Assembly (NCBI GenBank): GCA_030533445.1
Contig: CM060065.1
Span: forward strand, 52,431,964 to 52,495,963
Direction: 5' to 3'
DNA: 64,000 bases
Source of the DNA: Cyprinodon diabolis
Taxonomy: Eukaryota > Chordata > Actinopteri > Cyprinodontiformes > Cyprinodontidae
Below are positions 58,701-64,000 of the stretch, in pieces; the first letter of the stretch is position 1; each line of letters starts with the position of its first letter. The notes beneath the pieces were generated by a model. The model was not told the origin of the DNA. It searched no databases and was given only the letters and a program-made list of their open reading frames with translations. The position numbers and the translations under genes were made by a program.

Positions 58701-61700
58701 CACTCTCCTAATTATTCTGTAGAACCTTACTATAGTGTTTAGCATTCTAGTAATCCTACTGTGGTACCTGTTATAGAATACACATTTGGTCTCCTTCACC
58801 GACCTTCAGAGGAAGTCCATCGTACAAAGGGGGTTGTATTTTTAGTATACAACCGTCTCAAACTGGTGAAGATTGTCCACAACTCTGCCGAAAGGTCATA
58901 GGAAGTAGACCATTGTGTAAAAAGATTACCCATAGGAAACTTTTTGAAGTTTGAACCTAGATAATGTTGCGACTACTCATATTAGTTTTGTCTTTAGCTC
59001 TCACTCAGGGCAAGGATTCTTGTTGCCCTCATGATCCAGCTATTTGTAAAAGGGACGTCTATCTCTGCTATAACTCTACTAGACTAATCAGTGTAGTGAC
59101 TATTCCTTTTCAAACATTCTCGCAAAGATTCAAAATTGACCCAGGAGTCTAGCAAGGTTATGATTTCTACCTATATCCCCGTGTAGTTCAAAGAACTCAA
59201 AAGAGTTGGGGAGACGTTTTTAGAACCACTGGACAGTGGAAGAAAGGATCATATGGATGGACATCTTTAGCTAAGAAATGGATGAGTAGAATATCAGGGT
59301 TCACTGTTAACCATGACTCCAAAGTTTTCACCATGACGATAAACTCCACAGCAGAACCCCTTGAGAAGGAAGGCTGTTCTTCCTCATTTATATGTGCACG
59401 GTCTGCTGGAACCGATCCATGTTGGACATTGTATTTGTGCCCTGCAAATATTACACAAGAAGGAGATGAGATACAAGGGATTCTTACTTCTGCTCAAGGT
59501 GAACAGATAAAAATTCAAAATATTAATGGACCGCTTAAAACAGATGACAGATTGTTTGACAGACTTCCATACAACACCACTGGATTGTGTGCTGCGGTCA
59601 CTTTGATTTTACCTGTTTCTATTACATCACTCACAATGGATGAATTGTTAACGACTATAAACAGCATTTTACCTCACATAGGGCATACTAGAAGGAAGAG
59701 GGCATCTGAAAACGCATGGAGTGGAGATGACCCTACTTATATTGACAGCATTGGGGTACCCAGAGGTGTTCCAGATGAGTATAAACTAGTGAATCAAGTT
59801 ACTGCAGGATTTGAATCTATCTTATGCTGGTGGTGCACTATAAACAAAAATATAGACAGAATAAATTACATCCACTATAATGTCCAGAGGCTGGGAAATA
59901 AAACAGAACAAGGCTTCTCCGCTGTTCATGAACAATTGTCAGCTACCTCTCTGATGGCTTTCCAGAACCGTATTGCTGTTGACATGTTGTTAGCTGAAAA
60001 AGGTGGTGTGTGCTCTATTTTTGGAGATCAGTGTTGCACCTTTATTCCCAACAACACCGCTGCTGATGGCAGCCTCACAAAGGCCCTTGAAGGCCTTCGG
60101 TCTCTTAACAGCAAAATGAAAGACCATTCTGGAGTTGACACAAAATTGTGGGACGGATTTGGAGACATTTTTGGTAAATACAAACAATTGGTAGTTTCTA
60201 TTTTAATGTCTATAGCTGTATTTGCCGCCATCCTGACCTTATGTGGATGTTGTTGTATTCCATGTATTAGAGCGCTGCTAAATAGACTAATTACCACAGC
60301 AATACAACCCATGAAAACAGAAATGTATGCCCTCATGTCCACTGAGGAACACCCATCGGATGATGCAGACAGTGAAGAGGATGAAACCTCTTTACACTTT
60401 CCTGGTCTTTATCCTAATCCCAACGACAATAACCCACCAGCTTAAAGTACCTTTGAGCGTACCCTTTACAGCTAAAAATGATTTCATAGTTGAAAATCTT
60501 GAAAAGAAGTAACTATTGAATGATAAAATAAATAGCTTAAAGTGAATAAACAGGAGGGAAATGTTGGATTAATTGTACATAAGTTATTCTACTTTAATCA
60601 TATTATATACATTTGTTATTTCTATCTTACTTATATTACAAAGAGTGAACTTTGCTTGCTATGATTACTAATGTTTTGCTGTCAGTTTGTGCAGGAGGAT
60701 GTTGATGTAACACAACTGGAGTAAAGCTGTTGAACTTTACTCATTGTAAGTTTGTGCAAGGAAGTTGCTGGGGTCAAATCTGGGTTAATGTTGTGAAACA
60801 AGGAGAGCTGCGCAGAGTTGCACACACCGCAGAGTTGCACATCGGATGTGGAGAGAAGATTTCCTTATCTTATGATGATTGTTCGAAACTTCTGGTTTAA
60901 ACTGGCTTCTGTTGACCCCCTTCCCCTTAGAGGTTGAAACCACATTGTAACCAGGGCGTTCCAAATAAAAAGCTTGGAGAGCAGAGACTGCTTCAGAGTG
61001 GGTTGGAGATTGTAACTGAATGCAGTCTCTGATCCCCTCTCCTTGCAAGTAAATTATACTCAATTCTCTGTGTCTTTCTTTGTGCAGGTTGCTGAATAAG
61101 GTGTTTGGTGTTTAAACCTAACAATTTGAATGTCAGCAGACAGCAAGAAGCCTCCCAGATCTCCAGATGCATTTGAGATATCAAAAAAGTACTCCAGAGT
61201 GTTGTTCAGCATGGGGGTGAGTAGAAAATTTTTTTGCCCTTTTTGGGCCGATTTTCCAGTCGATTCTTCTTCTTCTTCTTCCTCTCAGATGTAAACCCAA
61301 CAGCATGGCGGGGGGGCAATGAGTGAAATGGAGTTCTTTCTGTCAAACTGACAGACCGTAGTAGCCATGTTAGCTCAGCCATGTCTTTGTCCAAATACGT
61401 CGTCTGCTTTTGTTTTAAAATATCCAAATATCCTAGTGAGCTTCAAATTCCTCTTCTACTGGTTTGGCTTCCGGATAGACGAGTCCGAGTAGCGCCATCT
61501 CACTGCGGAGCTGAGTCCCACCTGGTTTACCTGCTCACACATGGTACAGCGTAAGCAGGTAGATTGCATCAGAGCGTCGGGCTGAACATGCACCCTGAGC
61601 TGTGAACTGTGCAGCTGTAGCTGCGTGCAACTATTGAATAAAATCGCACAGTGTCTGCCAGGCTTTATTAGGATTATAAGAGTTGGTAACAGTTCAGCTA

Positions 61701-63077
61701 ACCCTGAGGGTGGTGCTGAAAGCACTGAATGACTACTACCTACAAGGGATCCAGAGTACCTATGGCAATGAGAAGACCCAGATGATCCTTCTGTAAGAAA
61801 CTGGACTAGAGGACAAGGGGAGGCCACATCGTGTAAGACTTTCAGTACCGTCTTTAGCTGTTAGCAGGGACTGAATTGAAATGAATGGAGCGTCCTGGAG
61901 AACTGGACCTGCCTGGACGGTGAGATTCACTGAGACAGCCAAACAAGGTCCAAAGAGGATCTCTGCCCCAGAAGCCCAGCTTCAGATGAACTCTGCCTGG
62001 ATCTGAACCTCCTGAAGCTGTCAGACCGGCTCCTTGAGGCAGTTTCTGGTCCTACCCTGAAAGCTGTCTGCAGAAGGGCCCGTGCTCTGCTGGCCTTCAG
62101 GCTCCTGGGACCCCAGAGACTTCTCGGACTCCACGGTGAGCGTCATCCCCTCCATCAGCTCCTCCACCATGTCGCTGACACACAGCTGCATAAAACACAA
62201 CCGATCAGAACCTGGTCCGTCGGAGCTGGAGCGTAAAGCTGCACACCAACCTTCTGCAGCTGAGGATCCACCCTCCATATCCTCAGAGTCTGGTCTCTGG
62301 ACCAGGTGACCAGCTGGAAGTCCTTGGAGCCTAAACAGCAGCAGACAGGAAGGAGTCAGTGTTCTGATCCGTGGTCCGATGGGTCAGCGGGCTGCAAGCG
62401 GTCTCACCTTCTTTCTGTGGACGCCACTGGAACTCCAGAACCACGTCGTCGTGGCCAACGAAGGCATGGACAGGGCTGTTGAGGTCCAGTGTGCTCCAGA
62501 GCAACAGACTGTTCTCCCTCCTCAGCTGAGGAACCATGACGGTTACCAGGCCGTTTGAGAACGGCTGAAGACACGTAAAAATTGAGAAATTTTTAGTTTT
62601 TAGTGCGACTTCCTCAGCCAGTGTTCCAACGGCACCGGACTCACCGTGTAGCGGGCCTTCCACACCGGCACCTGGCAGGACAGGATGTTCAGGTATTTCC
62701 TGGGCTGTCGGTAATCCCAGAACTAGAAAGCAGACCCAGAAAGGCCGGTCAGTTCCTGATGTTCTCTTTCCCTTTGGATCCACTGGTCCACCCTAGAGGA
62801 ACCTTTTCACCCTGTTTGGACCGATTCCGGGATCCAAACCTGATGTCACCAGACTGAGGACCAGGAGGAGGACCTGATGGTCTCAGCGGGAGATAACTTC
62901 CCGTTTCCTCCCAGCTTGGACTGACTGAGACATCAGGACAGGGACGATGTGTGTCCTCACCCTGACTGAGTTGTCCTGGCTGGACGTGGCAAAGATGAAC
63001 TCGTTGTCCGGATGCCAGTCGAGGCCGTGGATCTTGGACAGGTGAGCGGCGACGTACTCCACCGCCGTGTTGGGTTT
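31541..63077 (-). CDS. wdr59: WDR59, GATOR2 subunit (3' 19 coding exons, 5' end beyond window)
   Basis: Nineteen minus-strand exons join in one unbroken frame (776 residues plus stop) with GT-AG introns and correct phases. In gene order: 62961-63077, 62645-62722, 62408-62564, 62251-62330, 62056-62185, 46171-46277, 45922-46086, 45670-45765, 45438-45542, 45239-45360, 43720-43873, 37083-37216, 34276-34357, 33311-33423, 33112-33235, 32972-33038, 32774-32894, 31967-32109, 31541-31776. The product follows vertebrate WDR59 (human about 974 residues) from its fourth or fifth WD repeat through an RWD domain to a C-terminal Cys/His-rich RING-like domain. WDR59 is a GATOR2 subunit (with MIOS, WDR24, SEH1L, SEC13), which counteracts GATOR1 and so promotes mTORC1 activity at lysosomes. 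The intron at 46278-62055 is 15.8 kb because it holds a tandem retrovirus. Confidence 0.96.
31967..32109 (-). CDS. wdr59: WDR59 exon
   Basis: [20 protein letters not shown] and DKRADVLKF, strongly conserved. It joins through a split Glu codon to the last exon. Confidence 0.96.
32774..32894 (-). CDS. wdr59: WDR59 exon
   Basis: [20 protein letters not shown] then [13 protein letters not shown]. Confidence 0.94.
32972..33038 (-). CDS. wdr59: WDR59 exon
   Basis: [20 protein letters not shown], a Ser-rich linker found at the same place in the family. Confidence 0.88.
33112..33235 (-). CDS. wdr59: WDR59 exon
   Basis: [20 protein letters not shown] followed by a variable Pro-rich end. Confidence 0.93.
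33311..33423 (-). CDS. wdr59: WDR59 exon
   Basis: [20 protein letters not shown] then [17 protein letters not shown]. Acceptor CTGCAG, donor GTAAGT. Confidence 0.94.
33690..33960 (+). repeat. Interspersed repeat fragment in WDR59 intron
   Basis: ATGCATTTAACCCAACCCCT followed by GGGGAGCAGAGGGCTGCCAT is an arrangement common to fish LINE/SINE tails. Bounds are approximate. Confidence 0.45.
34025..34140 (-). repeat. tRNA-derived SINE
   Basis: On the minus strand GGCTAGTGGTTAGGGCATGG looks like an A-box region, GGTCCTGAGCC is in the B-box position, and GGTCTCTGAGCAAGACCCTT matches a conserved block of fish SINEs. Confidence 0.55.
34190..34262 (+). repeat. Retroposon tail with (TCAA)n
   Basis: CTCCACTGTGAGATCAATAA followed by four TCAA units just before a WDR59 exon is a typical fish LINE 3' end with microsatellite tail. 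Confidence 0.5.
34276..34357 (-). CDS. wdr59: WDR59 exon
   Basis: [20 protein letters not shown] and GRRDLAK. Donor GTGAAC is weak, but phase and homology fix it. Confidence 0.93.
34405..34560 (+). pseudogene. LINE RT fragment
   Basis: Across 34500-34545 the frame reads [13 protein letters not shown], the RT motif B region, with no intact flanks. In a WDR59 intron, antisense to the gene. Confidence 0.6.
34600..35800. other. WDR59 intron, AT-rich, nothing recognised
   Basis: A 109-codon open frame at 35302-35631 shows no family I recognise and is probably chance or repeat-derived. Confidence 0.4.
35808..36430. mobile_element. hAT-type nonautonomous element (copy B), perfect 8-bp TSD
   Basis: Same family and orientation as 10584-11284 (ends TAGGGATGCACGATATTGGG and ATCGTGCATCCCTA). 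AAAACAAC is duplicated exactly at 35800-35807 and 36431-36438. It is about 80 bp shorter through an internal deletion around a repeated CTCGTGATATT block. Confidence 0.9.
37083..37216 (-). CDS. wdr59: WDR59 exon
   Basis: [20 protein letters not shown] then [20 protein letters not shown]. Acceptor CCCACAG. Confidence 0.95.
37720..41840. repeat. 33-bp minisatellite, about 125 units, in WDR59 intron
   Basis: A tandem array of a 33-bp unit (core CCATGTCCAACAGTGT followed by T/CTCTGGCCTAACAG). As 33 is a multiple of three and the unit lacks stops in most frames, frames above 1,200 codons remain open on both strands. These are artefacts: no splice context, and pure repeat peptides. Marker units (AAAGCG, TAAGAGC, GTGTCTGTTCTAACAACATC) recur at multiples of 33 bp, such as 693, 1,023 and 1,650 bp, showing duplicated blocks. 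Confidence 0.93.
41850..43700. other. WDR59 intron; short 21-bp-type repeat at 42458-42592
   Basis: Six to seven imperfect copies of a GGACCCTGCAGCCAGGTATA-type unit lie at 42458-42592. The rest has no coding or repeat signal that I can name. Confidence 0.55.
43720..43873 (-). CDS. wdr59: WDR59 exon
   Basis: [20 protein letters not shown] and [20 protein letters not shown]. Its 3' intron (37217-43719) holds the 33-bp minisatellite, its 5' intron the 66-bp satellite. Confidence 0.95.
43965..44990. repeat. 66-bp telomere-like satellite in WDR59 intron
   Basis: An array of TAACCCTGACCC/TAACCCTAACCC-rich units with AGACGTCTAG markers. Those markers start at 44178, 44244 and 44310, exactly 66 bp apart. 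Units mix CCCTAA telomere-like words with CCTGAC and GACGTCTAG words, and some carry deletions. It probably grew from a degenerate interstitial telomeric seed. (ACAC)n at 43884-43906 lies alongside. Confidence 0.85.
45239..45360 (-). CDS. wdr59: WDR59 exon
   Basis: [20 protein letters not shown], then [11 protein letters not shown]. Donor GTAAAA, phase 2. Confidence 0.95.
45438..45542 (-). CDS. wdr59: WDR59 exon
   Basis: [20 protein letters not shown] and [10 protein letters not shown], matching the family after the RWD domain. Confidence 0.93.
45670..45765 (-). CDS. wdr59: WDR59 exon
   Basis: [20 protein letters not shown] and CLES, the end of the RWD region. Confidence 0.94.
45922..46086 (-). 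CDS. wdr59: WDR59 exon, RWD domain core
   Basis: Contains [20 protein letters not shown], the conserved RWD YPxxxP-type segment. Phase 0 both ends. Confidence 0.95.
46171..46277 (-). CDS. wdr59: WDR59 exon, RWD domain start
   Basis: [20 protein letters not shown], beginning the RWD domain. Flanked on the 5' side by the retrovirus-bearing intron. Confidence 0.94.
46278..46927. other. WDR59 intron, AT-rich, nothing recognised
   Basis: No exons or bounded repeats. It leads into a palindromic transposon carrying the retrovirus. Confidence 0.45.
47564..48125 (+). mobile_element. LTR 1 (5' LTR of the array)
   Basis: 562 bp, TGTT...AACA ends; AATAAA near 47966 marks the R region. It follows the target duplication ATTTG. 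It appears identical to the LTRs at 54063 and 60562. Confidence 0.92.
48132..48148 (+). other. Primer-binding site, tRNA-Tyr type (copy 1)
   Basis: TGGTCCTTCGAGCCGGA begins six bases after the LTR and is complementary to the 3' end of tRNA-Tyr (...CCGGCTCGAAGGA plus CCA). Confidence 0.8.
48608..48638. repeat. (TG)n microsatellite in ERV leader (copy 1)
   Basis: A TG dinucleotide run with one TT interruption; repeated at 55107-55137 in the second provirus. Confidence 0.9.
48858..50275 (+). pseudogene. ERV gag, frameshifted (copy 1)
   Basis: The region from the ATG at 48858 is broken by frameshifts and stops. A long clean frame follows at 49234-50268, rich in Pro and charged residues as in capsid. 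The nucleocapsid signature, [14 protein letters not shown] (CCHC zinc knuckle, 50181-50222), is in a different frame from the capsid frame, after a Gly-Arg-rich stretch with a TGA stop near 50126. Gag cannot make an intact product. Established: the CCHC knuckle binds genomic RNA. Confidence 0.8.
50336..51275 (+). pseudogene. ERV pro-pol remnant: protease, RT tail, RNase H (copy 1)
   Basis: The aspartic protease signature LCDTGA lies at about 50393-50410. The sequence then jumps near 50570 to the C-terminal part of reverse transcriptase. The fingers and palm, including the catalytic YxDD motif, are absent. RNase H follows (FVDGSS acid motif, [15 protein letters not shown]) and stops at a TAA right after the third acidic position. 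Hence no functional RT is encoded. Confidence 0.82.
51328..52191 (+). pseudogene. ERV integrase, interrupted (copy 1)
   Basis: Only the CxxC half of the HHCC zinc-binding motif is left (LICAKYN). The three catalytic acids are visible: D at 51428, D at 51601 (SDNGTHF), E at 51709 (AGLVERTNG). A stop and a frame change separate the first from the second, and a TAA at 51964-51966 cuts off the C-terminal DNA-binding part (51988-52191). Confidence 0.8.
52465..53946 (+). pseudogene. ERV env with one in-frame stop (copy 1)
   Basis: The frame starts with a hydrophobic signal peptide ([13 protein letters not shown]), is cut by a single TAG at 52651-52653, then stays open to 53946. It has several N-glycosylation sites, a furin-like RRKR cleavage site (53191-53202), a C-X6-CC motif (53512-53538) as in gammaretroviral transmembrane subunits, a membrane anchor (about 53689-53790) ending in a Cys cluster, and a short acidic tail. 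With the stop, only the first 62 residues or an internal start at 52783 could be read. Confidence 0.88.
54053..54062 (+). other. ERV polypurine tract (copy 1)
   Basis: AGGAGGGAAA directly before the second LTR. The same tract precedes LTR 3 (60552-60561). Confidence 0.8.
54063..54624 (+). mobile_element. LTR 2 (shared by both proviruses)
   Basis: 562 bp, the same as LTR 1. It acts as 3' LTR of the first and 5' LTR of the second provirus. No target duplication surrounds it, so it was not created by an independent insertion. Confidence 0.92.
54631..54647 (+). other. Primer-binding site, tRNA-Tyr type (copy 2)
   Basis: Same 17-bp site, six bases after LTR 2. Confidence 0.8.
55357..56774 (+). 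pseudogene. ERV gag, frameshifted (copy 2)
   Basis: Carries the same lesions as copy 1. Capsid frame at 55733-56767; zinc knuckle at 56680-56721 in another frame. Confidence 0.8.
56835..57774 (+). pseudogene. ERV pro-pol remnant (copy 2)
   Basis: Same RT-core deletion as copy 1. The two differing bases (57724, 57726) turn the RNase H residues Glu-Ala-Cys into Glu-Thr-Cys. Confidence 0.82.
57827..58690 (+). pseudogene. ERV integrase, interrupted (copy 2)
   Basis: Same frame change and stop as copy 1, including TAA at 58463-58465. Confidence 0.8.
58964..60445 (+). pseudogene. ERV env with one in-frame stop (copy 2)
   Basis: Same TAG (59150-59152), RRKR site (59690-59701) and transmembrane anchor as copy 1. 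No difference seen between the two env copies. Confidence 0.88.
60562..61123 (+). mobile_element. LTR 3 (3' LTR of the array)
   Basis: 562 bp ending AACA, followed by ATTTG, the mate of the 5' target duplication. Confidence 0.92.
61232..62055. other. WDR59 intron, nothing recognised
   Basis: Unique-looking DNA with a TTCTTC run near 61265. Open frames here resemble no family I know. Confidence 0.4.
62056..62185 (-). CDS. wdr59: WDR59 exon, linker after the propeller
   Basis: [20 protein letters not shown] then a variable Ser/Glu-rich linker. Its phase-1 end joins correctly to the exon across the 15.8-kb intron. Confidence 0.9.
62251..62330 (-). CDS. wdr59: WDR59 exon
   Basis: [20 protein letters not shown], the last propeller blade. 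Donor GTTGGT. Confidence 0.93.
62408..62564 (-). CDS. wdr59: WDR59 exon
   Basis: [20 protein letters not shown], then [16 protein letters not shown], a highly conserved WD repeat. Ends phase 1. Confidence 0.95.
62645..62722 (-). CDS. wdr59: WDR59 exon
   Basis: [20 protein letters not shown] and WKARYT, completing a WD repeat. Acceptor TTTCTAG, donor GTGAGT. Confidence 0.94.
62961..63077 (-). CDS. wdr59: WDR59 exon with WD repeat (first in window)
   Basis: Encodes [20 protein letters not shown] and [10 protein letters not shown], the typical blades of the propeller. It is phase 0 at both ends, so upstream exons past 63077 are needed. Confidence 0.94.
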
Positions 63078-64000
63078 CTGTTCAGACACATGAGGACAGA
63101 CCTCCATGACCCAAACTTTACCGTTTCACATCCAGCAGATCCAGTAGTCTGTCGTTGCCATGCAAACCTTTGGCAGAGGTTTTTCTGACTCTAGAAATCT
63201 AGAAAATATCTAGAAAGTAGAAACCAGGACGAAGCTGCTTCTAATTTCCAAGTTCCTGTTATCGTTGCGAAGCAAAGCAAAGAATCTGTAAGTTAGTTTT
63301 TAAAAATGTGAACCAGAAATCAAACTTTGAAGAATGTTTTAATTAAGAAAAGGTTTTGGGAGCAACCTTGCTGCTTTCTTAGATTTTGTGTTTGCAAAAA
63401 TAATTTTTTTTCTATTTTCTATTTTAATAAAATTTTCTTTTTTTTTTTTTTTTTTACAGATTTTATATTTTCACTTTTTTTTTCTGTTTTACAGATTGAG
63501 TTTTAATGAATTGCATTTTTTTTTTTTTTTACAGATGGCATCCTCTTCACTTCTAGGCGGCTTTCCTCTGGAGTTTCTACTGGTCTGCAAGGACGTTATC
63601 CAAACCATTTTTATTGGTCAAGCGTTTATATTGAGACATATTTCCTGTAGAGCTGAAAGAAATAATCAGATCAATTATTCAAATAATCGTCAACTAATTT
63701 AGTTATCGATTAATTATTCACTCGAGTATACAGACTCTAAAACACGTCTTTAGCGGACAGAGTGACCTACTTAGAGCAATAATTATATCAAAATACAAAA
63801 ATCTAAAACGTTAACATTTTGAATTTAAAGGTATAGAGGACGATTTATTTCCAGGTGGATCATCTCAATCAGTGGTCCTCCTAACTGTCAATCATTCAGG
63901 TGATGCGTTTCCGTAAGGCCGTCCTTCGCGCTCGTCCCGTTAGCTGTCATTTTCTTTCAGGCGTATATCTGTGGTAAGCTGCGGTTTCAGACAGTAAGTG
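63078..64000. other. WDR59 intron up to window edge
   Basis: T-rich low-complexity tracts (63400-63530) and a short fish repeat (63648-63720, ATTATTCAAATAATCGTCAA). I could not find the next upstream WDR59 exon. Confidence 0.45.

Larger units (their letters stand above)
47564..61123 (+). mobile_element. Tandem endogenous retrovirus array, LTR-ERV-LTR-ERV-LTR
   Basis: Three 562-bp LTRs enclose two 5,937-bp internal regions with a 6,499-bp period. The whole array is flanked by a single ATTTG duplication (47559-47563 and 61124-61128). One provirus is thus 7,061 bp. The copies differ at only two bases that I noticed (51225/57724 and 51227/57726). It is plus-strand, opposite to WDR59. The primer site matches tRNA-Tyr and env is gammaretrovirus-like. 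All genes are defective in the same way in both copies. Confidence 0.93.
46928..61231. mobile_element. Palindromic transposon interrupted by the ERV array
   Basis: The left arm (about 46966-47165) and right arm (47465-47563, resuming at 61129-61231) are inverted copies of about 200 bp. For example CTACTCACCCCCATGCTGAA pairs with the reverse complement near 61207-61226. The left end reads TTAAAGGAATAGTACACCC, like a known kind of TTAA-bounded fish element. The retroviral array starts inside the right arm. The last 40 bp of the right arm are missing. Confidence 0.7.

Noticed and set aside
1..64000. tRNA or rRNA genes
   Set aside because: Only SINE-like B-box remnants and the retroviral primer sites were seen; no complete cloverleaf or rRNA segment was recognised by eye.

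Overview
The window is nuclear DNA from a ray-finned fish, probably a percomorph teleost. Two vertebrate host genes with ordinary GT-AG introns lie among dense teleost-type repeats: hAT and pogo elements, L2-like LINE pieces, Gypsy-type LTRs, an endogenous retrovirus and minisatellites. There are no bacterial operons, CRISPR arrays or phage genes. The teleost call is an inference from gene content and repeat types; the species cannot be named.

Layout. 1-2831: the 3' end of an LTR retrotransposon, carrying a 2.1-kb GC-rich 39-bp minisatellite just before its polypurine tract and 3' LTR. 2832-8400: AT-rich spacer with a solo LTR, a hAT MITE and LINE remnants. 8727-27367 (+): complete GPATCH1, 20 exons encoding 941 residues in one unbroken frame. 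Its introns hold several DNA transposons, including a pogo element invaded by a hAT and a three-deep nest (23449-25943). 27368-31540: convergent intergenic spacer with LINE pieces and an isolated plus-strand copy of WDR59 exon 2. 31541-63077 (-): the 3' 19 coding exons of WDR59 (776 residues plus stop, one unbroken frame); the 5' exons lie past the right edge.

WDR59 introns hold most of the unusual DNA: a 4.1-kb 33-bp minisatellite with higher-order structure, a 1-kb telomere-like 66-bp satellite, a hAT copy with perfect target duplications, and a 13.6-kb tandem endogenous retrovirus of the form LTR-provirus-LTR-provirus-LTR, antisense to WDR59. Both proviruses are defective in the same way: gag is frameshifted, the reverse transcriptase core is deleted, integrase is interrupted and env has one in-frame stop.

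The host genes act separately. GPATCH1 is a nuclear G-patch splicing factor. WDR59 is a subunit of GATOR2, which promotes amino-acid signalling to mTORC1 at the lysosome. They are simply tail-to-tail neighbours. The very long open frames in the window (about 840 to 1,330 codons) are by-products of 39-bp and 33-bp repeat units, both multiples of three, and are not genes.
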